From the NCBI GenBank assembly GCA_910583605.1, contig CAJTXN010000006.1, positions 62,001 to 126,000 of the forward strand: 64,000 nt of DNA, in the 5' to 3' direction. The notes under the pieces were generated by a model. That model did not search any database. It was not told the origin of the DNA and saw nothing but the letters and a program-made list of their open reading frames with translations. Position 1 is the stretch's first letter. Every line of letters begins with the position of its first letter. Position numbers and translations under genes: made by a program. The stretch is from an uncultured Lachnospiraceae bacterium (lineage in GTDB: Bacteria; Bacillota; Clostridia; Lachnospirales; Lachnospiraceae). This document shows, in pieces, positions 45,395-54,059 of the stretch.

Positions 45395-45646
45395 AACAGC
45401 AGAGGCGGAAGGCTTCGGGGGCAGACCGGCGACGTTCGGAAAAAGCCAGGAAGTTCTTAATGTTCTGCTGGAATTAAACAGCTATTGACTGACACGACGT
45501 CAGGCAAAGACGGATTTGAGGCATGGAGGCCGAATATCCGTCGGTAGCGTCCGTCTTTCAATACTTACTGCAGAACATTTAGAACTACCCGGCTTTTGGA
45601 GAGTCGCCGGTCTGTCCCCGAAGCCTTCCGTCTCTGTGTCCTGTTC
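45395..45646 (+). ncRNA. Long hairpin element, candidate structured RNA or MITE
   Basis: An intergenic element of about 252 bases folding on itself. CAGAGGCGGA...GCGAC (45401-45433) pairs with GTCGCCGG...TCTCTG (45603-45636) over 33 bp, with one G-U pair and one bulged T. AAAAGCC (45441-45447) pairs with GGCTTTT (45591-45597). Bases 45452-45468 pair with 45570-45586, 16 of 17. The outer end adds GAACAG/CTGTTC across a four-base bulge. Inside are CTGAC/GTCAG (45489-45503) and AAAGACGGA/TCCGTCTTT (45506-45514, 45550-45558). The G-U pair would be a C/A mismatch in a minus-strand RNA, so the sense is tentatively plus. No gene, transposase or U-rich end is seen. Confidence 0.55.
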
Positions 45647-45741
45647 GCCAAATTAAAAAACACCCCCAAAACATGTTTCAAATTTCCTCCCTTATGATAT
45701 ACTAGTTATATACAAGAGAAAGAAAGCAAGGTGGACAGCAA

Positions 45742-47214
45742 ATGGCAGATAAAATCTTTGACATCATAAGTACCATATGGTTTTGGATAAAAGATAACAC
45801 GTTTTACATTAACATTATTTTGGGTATAACCATTGTATTTTTTCAGCGCCGGGACCCTACGTCGGTTTGGGCATGGCTGCTGCTGTTATATTTTATTCCG
45901 ATTTTAGGTTTCTTTTTATATCTTGTCATCGGGCATGATTATCGGAAAACAAAAATGTTTCGAACAAAAGAGATAGAAGATGAACTGAACGCCGCCATAA
46001 AAACCCAGGAAGATATCATACGGAAGAAAAGGATCGAACTGGATGAGGAACACAGGGAATATTCCGATCTGGTACTATATAATCTGGAAGCAAACGGGGC
46101 TATATATACCAAAAACAATAATGTTGAAATATTCACTGACGGCAATGAGAAATTCAATGACCTGATCACCGAAATGGAAAAAGCCCGGAAATTTATTCAT
46201 ATACAATATTATATTATGAGTAAAGGAGAACTGCTGGACAGAATTCTGAATGTTTTGGAACAGAAGGCAAAAGAAGGTGTAGAAGTGCGGGTTTTGTATG
46301 ACGGCATGGGAGGGCGGTTTATCAGCAAAAAAAATATTAAAAGAATGAAAAATGCCGGAATAAAAGTCGGAGTATTCTTTCCACCCATACTGGGCAAACT
46401 GAATTTGAGATTTAATTACCGGAATCACAGGAAAATAGTGGTAATTGACGGAAAAACCGGATATGTGGGCGGATTCAACGTAGGAGAAGAATACCTGGGC
46501 AGAAAAAAGAAATTTGGTTATTGGAGAGATACCCATCTGAAAATAAACGGGGATGCGGTAACAGACTTACAAATTCGCTTTGTACTGGACTGGAACTATG
46601 CCACGAAAGAAAATTTATTTAAAGAAGAAAAATATTTTGAAAAATATACCCACAAAAATCCCGGCAGTGCGGGAATCCAGATCATAAGCAGCGGTCCCGA
46701 CTCCAAACGGCAGGAAATACGTGATAATTACTTAAGACTTATTAATAAGGCAAAAAAGAGTATATATATACAGACTCCGTATTTCATACCGGATGAAGCC
46801 GTTCTGCAGGCGTTGAATATAGCTGCAATGTCGGGAATAGATGTTAAACTGATGATTCCATGCAAACCGGACCATCCCTTTGTGTACTGGGTCACTTATT
46901 CTTATTCCGGAGACCTGCTGGAATCCGGAGCCAGAATATATTGTTATGACAACGGATTCCTCCATGCAAAAGGAATGGTTGTGGATGGCATTGTCAGCTG
47001 TTACGGAACGGCCAATATGGATATGAGAAGTTTTGCATTGAATTTTGAAGTGAATGCGGTACTCTATGACAGGCAATTGTCAGAGCGTCTGGAAAAAGCA
47101 TTTTTAAAAGATTTGGAGTGCTGCTCGGAACTTACAAAATATAGTTATGAAAGAAGAAGTCTGCCTATCAGAATAAAGGAACAGATATCCCGGCTGTTGG
47201 CACCGCTAATGTAA
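45742..47214 (+). CDS. Cardiolipin synthase (phospholipase D family)
   Basis: Joins two phosphatidylglycerol molecules into cardiolipin at the membrane. The 490-residue protein has two N-terminal membrane helices and two HKD active-site motifs: HRKIVVIDG (His229) and HAKGMVVDG (His408). It therefore has both catalytic halves. Length matches bacterial Cls. AAGGTGG precedes the ATG. The 716-base gap in front has no gene; it carries the repeat copy B and the long hairpin. Confidence 0.93.
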   Translation: MADKIFDIISTIWFWIKDNTFYINIILGITIVFFQRRDPTSVWAWLLLLYFIPILGFFLYLVIGHDYRKTKMFRTKEIEDELNAAIKTQEDIIRKKRIELDEEHREYSDLVLYNLEANGAIYTKNNNVEIFTDGNEKFNDLITEMEKARKFIHIQYYIMSKGELLDRILNVLEQKAKEGVEVRVLYDGMGGRFISKKNIKRMKNAGIKVGVFFPPILGKLNLRFNYRNHRKIVVIDGKTGYVGGFNVGEEYLGRKKKFGYWRDTHLKINGDAVTDLQIRFVLDWNYATKENLFKEEKYFEKYTHKNPGSAGIQIISSGPDSKRQEIRDNYLRLINKAKKSIYIQTPYFIPDEAVLQALNIAAMSGIDVKLMIPCKPDHPFVYWVTYSYSGDLLESGARIYCYDNGFLHAKGMVVDGIVSCYGTANMDMRSFALNFEVNAVLYDRQLSERLEKAFLKDLECCSELTKYSYERRSLPIRIKEQISRLLAPLM

Positions 47215-47219
47215 TATAT

Positions 47220-47255
47220 CAGGCGATTGTGATAACAATTTTTCACAATCGCCTG
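47220..47255 (+). terminator. Inverted repeat after cardiolipin synthase
   Basis: CAGGCGATTGTGA (47220-47232) pairs with TCACAATCGCCTG (47243-47255). There is no T-run on the plus strand, so termination is likely but weak. Confidence 0.55.
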
Positions 47256-47373
47256 AAAAATACTCAGTGAATAAAATCTGCAGAAGTGGAAAAACTATTT
47301 GCATAAACAAAAGGATATAGAGATATCCGCAATTTTCGGATAAATATTTTCCAGAAATGAGGTTAATAAGGTT

Positions 47374-48210
47374 ATGCAAAATAATTTTGTCAGGAAGCAG
47401 AAAAAAAAGGAATTTATAATGGTACTGCTGATATGTATGGTATGTCTGTCGGCTGTCATATGGGGTGCGGCAGCATTTTCCAAGCGTGATTCGGAAAAGA
47501 AAAAGGATAATCAGGATGATATCATTAATCTGAATGAAACAACGAATTCAGCCAATGCAGCAACCAGCGGAACTGACGGAGAAGGGGAAAGTGTCAATTC
47601 CAAGGTAAACAAACCCACACAGCAGACGGAACCGGCAACCGAATCCGTAACAAAGCCGGAACCGCAGACAACGGTACCTGCTGAAACAACAGCGGGCAGA
47701 CCGCAGAATACCACGCCGGAACAGGATGAGACACAGCCGGTGCAAAATGAAACGCCAGATACCCAACAGGCCAATTCACCGGCGGTCTCCCTCAGTTTTA
47801 ATCAGGAAAGTATACTTATGTGGCCGGTGGAAGGAAATGTAATCTTAGGATTTAATATGGAAAATACCATTTATTTTCCTACACTGGACAGCTACAGATG
47901 TAATCCTGCAATGGTAATTCAGGGAGAATTAGGGATGAATGTTATATCTGCAGCAAAGGGATATGTAAAGGAAATCGGAACGGATGCCGAAATCGGAAAT
48001 TATATAGTGATGAGCCTTGGAGATGATTATGAGATCACTTACGGACAGTTGGCAGATATATGCGTAAATGAAGGAGATTTGGTAGAACAGGCACAGAAGA
48101 TTGCCAGCGTAGCCGAACCCAGCAAATATTATGTCAGAGAGGGCGCCAATATTTATCTGAAACTCACACAGGCAGGAACACCGGTAGACCCGCTGGATTA
48201 TTTGGAATAA
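47374..48210 (+). CDS. SpoIIQ-like degenerate M23 peptidase
   Basis: A 278-residue protein with an N-terminal membrane helix (about 14-34), a Thr/Pro/Glu/Gln-rich linker (about 60-140) and a C-terminal M23 (LytM-like) domain. The zinc-binding His/Asp residues of active M23 enzymes are absent: the segment reads NPAMVIQGELG and YGQLAD where active members have HxxxD and HxH-type sites. SpoIIQ of Bacillus is similarly degenerate and acts as a channel partner of SpoIIIAH across the engulfing membranes. That role is inferred here; no SpoIIIAH gene is in the window. Confidence 0.75.
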   Translation: MQNNFVRKQKKKEFIMVLLICMVCLSAVIWGAAAFSKRDSEKKKDNQDDIINLNETTNSANAATSGTDGEGESVNSKVNKPTQQTEPATESVTKPEPQTTVPAETTAGRPQNTTPEQDETQPVQNETPDTQQANSPAVSLSFNQESILMWPVEGNVILGFNMENTIYFPTLDSYRCNPAMVIQGELGMNVISAAKGYVKEIGTDAEIGNYIVMSLGDDYEITYGQLADICVNEGDLVEQAQKIASVAEPSKYYVREGANIYLKLTQAGTPVDPLDYLE

Positions 48211-48481
48211 AAAAATTTTTGGAACTATTTAAGGTTAACGGAATATTATATGGTATAAAGAAGATTTCCATTGAAGAATTAGTAAATGGAAAAATTCGCA
48301 TTAGATTATATGTATAATCTGTGCTTTAAATAGATTGCAGGCCTGGCGCCTGCTTACATATATAAATTTGTACTTTATTAAATCAGGAAATTCTCCGATA
48401 TATATTACAGAAAATTGATAAAAGCATGTCTGGACGATGGGACAGGCAGGAAAAACCAGACCGGAAAGGATAAGGATAATC

Positions 48482-51400
48482 ATGAATATAAATGCGGCAT
48501 CTCTGGCAGATATTTTAAAACTCAACGGTGTTTTTTCCGATGAGGGAAGAAATGGAAAAAAAGAAAGCGGTATCCGCGGAGCCGGTGGAACGGAGACGGC
48601 AGGGGCCGGATATACAAAAGGCACGGGATATCCTGCCGGCATCGGCAGTGAGAATTATACGAAACGGGACTGCATATCCGCAGAGGAAACGGACAGAAAC
48701 AGCGGACAGCAGATGGTTTCGGCGTTTGAACAGGTGAAAGAAGGAATAAATACCTTTGTAAACAATGTATCGGCAGACAGCTATGAAGAGTTTGAAAAAA
48801 TGGGAATCATACCAGATCAGGAAGAGCCGGAATCATTTCTTACAGTAGCGGAGCGTATTGAAATCCAGCTGGCCGCCCACAACAAAGACTATGTACCAAA
48901 CGGAAGCATTGATATTGACGATATACGGGCAGTATACGGGGAGACGGGACGTACATATGAGATTGCAAATGCGTTGAAAGAGCAGGGAATAAACATTACT
49001 GCCGGGAATATCGCGCAGATTGAGTCGGGGCTGGAAATGGCAGGGGAACTGGGAGAGATAACACCGGAAATGTCTGCATACCTGTTGAAAAACAATCTGC
49101 CGATTTCTATTGAAAATGTATATAAGGCAAAATACAGCGGGGCAGATGCAGGAAGCAGTTATCACAGCAATACCATTAGTGACGGGGATTGGAAACAGCT
49201 TTCAGAACAGATTACGGAAAAATTAGAAACCGTGGGTATACCGGCAGACCAGAGGAATATGCAGGATGCCAGATGGATGCTTGAAAACCATATTCCGGTT
49301 ACGGCAGCAAATATTTTAAAAATGCAGGAAATACATGGTATGAATGAAATGAACTCCGGTGCAGGGCTGGAAGGCATTACGGAAAGTCAATGGATTTCCG
49401 GGCTGGCGGCAGGGTTTGCGCTGGGAATGGGTAATGACAGTATTTCTGCAGGAACTGCTGCTTCTGTGACCGGTGGTGAAGTGTATGACAGTACCATTAT
49501 CCGTCAGGCTTCGGAAGCGGTTGAAATTTTTGAAAACGGAACGGATGAACAGATAGAAGAAATTGTTTCACAGGGAAAAGAAGTTACCCTTCTGAACATG
49601 AAAAAAGTACAGCAGGAAACCGTATCTGCTGGAAATGAACAGCGTCACCGGCAGGAACAGAAAAAACAGCAGAGGGCATATGCGGAAAAACAACATCTGG
49701 TAGAGATAAAGCTGACCATGAGTGTTTCCGGATTTGCATTGCTTTTAAAAAACGGATTTGACCTGCAGATTGCTTCATTACAAGAGATAGCAGCAGAATT
49801 AAGGGGACAGCAGGATATATATGCGGATGCCATGCTTTACAGTGCGGGAACCGATATGGAACTGCAGGAGCAGGATATGGAATCCGTGCTTGTTTCCGGG
49901 AACCGGGAGTTATTCTGGTCAAGTATCGGTTATATGCGGGAATTTTCCTATACTTCGGCCTATGTACTGGGAAATGTGGCGGCCGGAGAAATTGCATTTG
50001 AAGTACAGGAGATATGTATTGAGGGTGCAAAACCGGAATACAGTACAAAGTCTGTTATGACGGAAGCGGCCGTTTCTGCTTATGAAACCATGGGAACCAG
50101 ACCGAGAAGAGATTTGGGTGATTCCATTCAAAAGGCATTTACCGGCATTGATGATATTTTAAGAGACCTGAATATGGAAGAAAATCCGGTAAATCAACGG
50201 GCGGCAAGAATACTGGCGTACAATGAGATGGAGATTACAAGGGAAAATCTGTTGACGGTTAAGGAACTGGATTTGGAAGTCAGCCGTCTGATCGACAATA
50301 TGACTCCGAAAACCACGGCATATCTGATCGCCAATGGTATCAACCCGTTAAAAACGGATATCAGAAAGCTGAATGATAAGCTGGATGAGATCAATACACA
50401 GATTGAGGCAGATACCGGAGAGAAATTCAGCCGTTTTTTGTGGAAACTGGATAAGAAGAAGGAGATTACGCCTGAGGACAGAAAAACATATATCGGCATT
50501 TACCATGCCCTGCATACCATTCAGAAAGCAGACCGCAGAGCTATCGGTGAACTTGTAAAAGAGGGCGGAACTTTGACGATTCAGTCTCTGCTGACGGCAG
50601 CAAGAAGTATTGGAAAACATATGGATGCAGCTGTAGATGACGGGATGGGACTGACCGAGCAGCGGATACTGCCGGAAAATAATCTGGATGTACAGCTGGA
50701 GCAGATGGCAGGATATGAAGACATAGAGACGGCAGATGATGTGGAAGAACGTTATGTGGAAGCTCTTGTAAATAAAGGAATGGATATGATCTCTCCGCAG
50801 GCATTGCTGCATACGGTGGCAGAATCCGGAACAGAACAGTCTTTGGAGCAGTTTGTATCTCAGATGATGTGGTATGCCGATTCGGAGGAGCAGACGGACG
50901 AAGAAGCCATGAAGGCTTATTATGAGCAAATTATAAAAGAAGATGCAGAGGCAAGGTTTGTTTCGGAAAAAGTGATCAACAGCCTGATGGATAACGGAAT
51001 ATCTCCGAGTATTTCCAATCTGCTGGCAGCTTCCGGCCTGATGACGGCAAACGGAAAGGGCCTGATGAAGCTGCTGGGAGCGGACGGGGAAAAAGAACAG
51101 GATAGGCAGAATGAGACGGAAGAGATGCTGTTGAACGGCATGGAAGGGGAAGAAGCATTTTCACAGGCTTATGATAAGATGATCAAACAGGCGTCAGAAT
51201 ATACCACTCAGTCCGCATATGAAGGAAAACTGGATGTGGCAGAACTTCGGGGAAGAACCCGTCAGATAACTTTTATCCGTAAGAGTGCGTCACAGAAGTC
51301 ATACTATATACCGGCAAAAATCGGCAGGGAGAATACCACCATTCATCTGACGCTGAAAACCGGAAGAGATGAAAAAGGAAAAGTTGAGATTGAAATGGAG

Positions 51401-51688
51401 ACGGAGCGTTTCGGTTTCATTCACGGAGAACTGTCGGTTTATAAAATGAGTGTTTCCATGTCGGTTCAGACGGAAAGCCGGGAACTGACGGAACGTCTGG
51501 AGAGAAACAGCCGGATATTTGAGGAAGAGATACATATTTTAGGAATGACGGTATCGGATTCTGCTGATGAGAAAATGGAGAATTTTGAGAATGAAGACTC
51601 CGCAGAGGAGAACGGAATTTCCACAGACAGACTGTATCAGCTCGCAAAGAAATTTATTAAATTTGTGAAAGTTGCAGGTAATGACTAA
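48482..51688 (+). CDS. Large flagellar-locus protein with FliK-like C-terminal domain
   Basis: A 1068-residue soluble protein. The middle contains recurring modules of about 70-130 residues, each with a turn such as NGI-x-x-T-x-x-N-I or NNLPISIENV. The C-terminal 110 residues (RQITFIRKSASQKSYYIPAK through VEIEMETERFGFIHGEL) resemble the FliK C-terminal domain, which controls hook length. It directly precedes flagellin. I recall Lachnospiraceae proteins of a DUF6240 class, but this is memory only. ATG 48482 has AAGGA five bases upstream. The sigma-28-type promoter of flagellin overlaps its stop codon. Confidence 0.65.
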   Translation: MNINAASLADILKLNGVFSDEGRNGKKESGIRGAGGTETAGAGYTKGTGYPAGIGSENYTKRDCISAEETDRNSGQQMVSAFEQVKEGINTFVNNVSADSYEEFEKMGIIPDQEEPESFLTVAERIEIQLAAHNKDYVPNGSIDIDDIRAVYGETGRTYEIANALKEQGINITAGNIAQIESGLEMAGELGEITPEMSAYLLKNNLPISIENVYKAKYSGADAGSSYHSNTISDGDWKQLSEQITEKLETVGIPADQRNMQDARWMLENHIPVTAANILKMQEIHGMNEMNSGAGLEGITESQWISGLAAGFALGMGNDSISAGTAASVTGGEVYDSTIIRQASEAVEIFENGTDEQIEEIVSQGKEVTLLNMKKVQQETVSAGNEQRHRQEQKKQQRAYAEKQHLVEIKLTMSVSGFALLLKNGFDLQIASLQEIAAELRGQQDIYADAMLYSAGTDMELQEQDMESVLVSGNRELFWSSIGYMREFSYTSAYVLGNVAAGEIAFEVQEICIEGAKPEYSTKSVMTEAAVSAYETMGTRPRRDLGDSIQKAFTGIDDILRDLNMEENPVNQRAARILAYNEMEITRENLLTVKELDLEVSRLIDNMTPKTTAYLIANGINPLKTDIRKLNDKLDEINTQIEADTGEKFSRFLWKLDKKKEITPEDRKTYIGIYHALHTIQKADRRAIGELVKEGGTLTIQSLLTAARSIGKHMDAAVDDGMGLTEQRILPENNLDVQLEQMAGYEDIETADDVEERYVEALVNKGMDMISPQALLHTVAESGTEQSLEQFVSQMMWYADSEEQTDEEAMKAYYEQIIKEDAEARFVSEKVINSLMDNGISPSISNLLAASGLMTANGKGLMKLLGADGEKEQDRQNETEEMLLNGMEGEEAFSQAYDKMIKQASEYTTQSAYEGKLDVAELRGRTRQITFIRKSASQKSYYIPAKIGRENTTIHLTLKTGRDEKGKVEIEMETERFGFIHGELSVYKMSVSMSVQTESRELTERLERNSRIFEEEIHILGMTVSDSADEKMENFENEDSAEENGISTDRLYQLAKKFIKFVKVAGND

Positions 51689-51713
51689 GGAATTTCAAAG
51701 AAGTATCCGATAA
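51686..51713 (+). promoter_or_regulatory. Sigma-28 (SigD/FliA)-type promoter of flagellin
   Basis: TAAG (51686-51689), 16-base spacer, TCCGATAA (51706-51713), close to the TAAA-N15-GCCGATAA consensus. The -35 element overlaps the stop codon of the preceding gene. The transcript would start near 51720 with a leader of about 95 bases. Confidence 0.7.
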
Positions 51714-51814
51714 CAATAATAGTTTCAATGGATTTGATAAAAGAGAATAGTGCCACGGAGGGCAGAAAATAAAAGAAAAGAACCCCGATATACACAGGAA
51801 AGGATGGTTGGCAC

Positions 51815-52930
51815 ATGATATTAGGAACCAATATGTCAGCGGTGATTTCGGCAAGTTATTTGTCCGCATCGGAAAAAAAATTAAGAGGATCGTTAGAAAA
51901 GTTATCTTCCGGATATAAAATTAATCATTCCAAGGATGATGCAGCAGGAATGGCAATTTCGGAGAAGATGAGAACCCAGATAAAGGGACTGGGGCAGGCC
52001 AGCAGAAATGCTGCAGACGGAATATCCGTAACCCAGACGGCCGAAGGCGCGTTAAGTGAAGTAGAGGCCATGCTGCAGAGAATGAATGAACTGGCGGTAC
52101 AGGGAGCCAATGAATCCTATACCCAGGAAGACAGAGATAATATGGCAAAAGAAATAGAGTCATTAAAAAAGGAAATTGACAGAATTTCCACGGATACGGA
52201 TTTTAACAGTACTACACTGTTAAACGGAGATATGCAGAGAAGGTCTTATGCAACCAATACCGATGCAAACGGTGAAAAGCATTTGCTGAATGGAATCCGT
52301 GTATCCTATATGACGAATAATGTTGAAGCAGGAAGCTATGGATTAACGGTAGCGGCTGACGGCACGGCTTCTTTTACAATGGCAGGCGGAAGCAGAGTGG
52401 GATTCAGCGACACGGCACTGCTTACGCAGGAAGGAAACAAAGTGAAAATAACGGATTCCGACGGATTTGAAATGGATTTTACCATTGACCCGGAAGCGGG
52501 AATTACCGGAGATATTACTTTTGAAGTATGGGATATCGGAACCATGCCGATTCAGATTGGTGCTAATGAAGGCCAGCTTATGGATATCTGTATTCCGGAG
52601 GTGTCATCTGAGACACTGAATCTGGATATGCTGGATTTTTCCAGTTCCGATGCTTCAGGAAAGTCCATCGGTGTAATTGCCGAGGCCATATCCAAGGTTT
52701 CAAAAGTCAGGTCACAGTTAGGCGCATATGAAAACCGTTTGGAATATTCCGTTACCAGTCTGGATATCAGCGAAGAGAATATGACGGCGGCATTTGCCAG
52801 AATCCGTGATGTGGATATGGCAGAAGAGATGACCAATTATACACAGCTGAATGTTATGCAGCAGGCAGGAATATCCATGCTGGCTCAGGCAAATCAGATG
52901 CCGGAGAAAATTTTACAGGTTTTACAGTAA
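51815..52930 (+). CDS. Flagellin
   Basis: The filament subunit, 371 residues. The conserved D0/D1 N-terminus (SLEKLSSGYKINHSKDDAAG, SRNAADGISVTQTAEGAL) and C-terminus (IRDVDMAEEM...QAGISMLAQANQMPEKILQVLQ) are intact. The variable middle (about 140-260) is short, so the filament surface domain is small. It is preceded by the sigma-28-type promoter and followed by FliS, its export chaperone. Confidence 0.95.
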   Translation: MILGTNMSAVISASYLSASEKKLRGSLEKLSSGYKINHSKDDAAGMAISEKMRTQIKGLGQASRNAADGISVTQTAEGALSEVEAMLQRMNELAVQGANESYTQEDRDNMAKEIESLKKEIDRISTDTDFNSTTLLNGDMQRRSYATNTDANGEKHLLNGIRVSYMTNNVEAGSYGLTVAADGTASFTMAGGSRVGFSDTALLTQEGNKVKITDSDGFEMDFTIDPEAGITGDITFEVWDIGTMPIQIGANEGQLMDICIPEVSSETLNLDMLDFSSSDASGKSIGVIAEAISKVSKVRSQLGAYENRLEYSVTSLDISEENMTAAFARIRDVDMAEEMTNYTQLNVMQQAGISMLAQANQMPEKILQVLQ

Positions 52931-52948
52931 TAGAAAAGATTATCAGGA

Positions 52949-52976
52949 TAGAGATTGCGAATATTCGCAATCTCTA
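52949..52976 (+). terminator. Perfect 28-base palindrome between flagellin and fliS
   Basis: A hairpin of 12 bp with a four-base loop, reading TAGAGATTGCGA then its reverse complement. No T-run follows, so it may act as an RNA stabiliser or partial attenuator that lowers fliS relative to flagellin rather than a full terminator. Confidence 0.6.
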
Positions 52977-53020
52977 TTATAATATTATTAAGCTTTTTAA
53001 AAATGAAAGGATGTTTATGC

Positions 53021-53482
53021 ATGACAAAAGAACAGATTAACGAATTTGCAATGCGTGTTACACAGACAAACCGGACCGGACTGGTGGTGGTTCTGTATGA
53101 AATTATAGACAATTACATTGAGTCGGCATTAGAAGCATTGAATAATGGAGATATGGAATCCTTTTCATTAAATATAAAAAAATCCAGACAGTTTTTAAGT
53201 CAGTTATCATCTTCGTTGGACTTTCATTATAAAATATCATTTGAACTGATGAATTTATATATGTATGCCAATGACTGTCTGATTCGGTCGGAAGTGAAAC
53301 GGCAGGATATTAATCTGACTGTGGTCAGGGACATGATGAACAAATTGCGTGCTTCCTTTGAAGAAGTCAGCAAAACCGATGATTCGGGGAAAGTTATGAG
53401 AAACACACAGGAAGTCTATGAAGGACTGACCTATGGCAGGGATGCCAGAAATAATGTGAATGTTACGGGAAGGACATATTGA
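53021..53482 (+). CDS. fliS: FliS-like flagellin chaperone
   Basis: A 153-residue helical protein that binds flagellin and prevents early polymerisation before export. The FliS pattern is seen in MRVTQTNRTGLVVVLYEIIDNYIESAL and the C-terminal LRASFEEVS helix. It follows flagellin, its normal partner. ATG 53021 is preceded by AAAGGATG; a longer frame begins upstream in AT-rich sequence without a site. It overlaps the next gene by one base (TGATG). Confidence 0.85.
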   Translation: MTKEQINEFAMRVTQTNRTGLVVVLYEIIDNYIESALEALNNGDMESFSLNIKKSRQFLSQLSSSLDFHYKISFELMNLYMYANDCLIRSEVKRQDINLTVVRDMMNKLRASFEEVSKTDDSGKVMRNTQEVYEGLTYGRDARNNVNVTGRTY

Positions 53483-54024
53483 TGGGACCATTATATATCA
53501 ACAAGACCAGACTAACCTATGATATGTATAAAAAGGGAATTATTGGAAATTATAAGGCATCACATCTTCTGCTGCGGGTTTTTTCTACTGCATATGCGCT
53601 TATACTCCTCTTTTTCTCGTATGTATTCTCCATTGATTTCAACTGGACCATTTGCATCCCTTTTTTTATTTTTGCCTTTGTGATACTGTTTTGGAACGCA
53701 GCAGGGTATAGGATTGGAACGAAGAAAAGTTTTTTGAAATTTGCCAAATTACATCAGTCTCATTATTATGTGGATATGGAATACCGCTTTTATGAGGACC
53801 GGATAGAACAGGAGACTTCAAAAACGGAATTAACGGTCAGATACGATGATATTTCCATTGTTCATAATATGGAGGATATATTGGTCATTGTTTTTAACAA
53901 ACAGGTGATCATTGTGGACAAGAAAGCATTTGAGGCGGAGGGAGAACTGGAGAGGCTTCTGGAACTGTTTAAAAGCCGGAATATTAAAATAAAAAATATT
54001 AAATCGGCAATGCCGTTTTATTAA
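53482..54024 (+). CDS. YcxB-like membrane protein
   Basis: A 180-residue protein with two membrane helices (about 35-60 and 60-85) and a C-terminal YcxB-like domain (IEQETSKTELTVRYDDISIV). The function of the family is unknown. It overlaps fliS by one base, so it is part of the flagellin-fliS operon. Confidence 0.7.
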   Translation: MGPLYINKTRLTYDMYKKGIIGNYKASHLLLRVFSTAYALILLFFSYVFSIDFNWTICIPFFIFAFVILFWNAAGYRIGTKKSFLKFAKLHQSHYYVDMEYRFYEDRIEQETSKTELTVRYDDISIVHNMEDILVIVFNKQVIIVDKKAFEAEGELERLLELFKSRNIKIKNIKSAMPFY

Positions 54025-54059
54025 AAATATAAGAATAGAAAACTGAGAGAGGGAAAAAG

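Noticed and set aside
48379..48400. TAAA plus CCGATA considered as a sigma-28 promoter for the large flagellar-locus gene
   Set aside because: The spacing is only 12 bases, too short for sigma-28.
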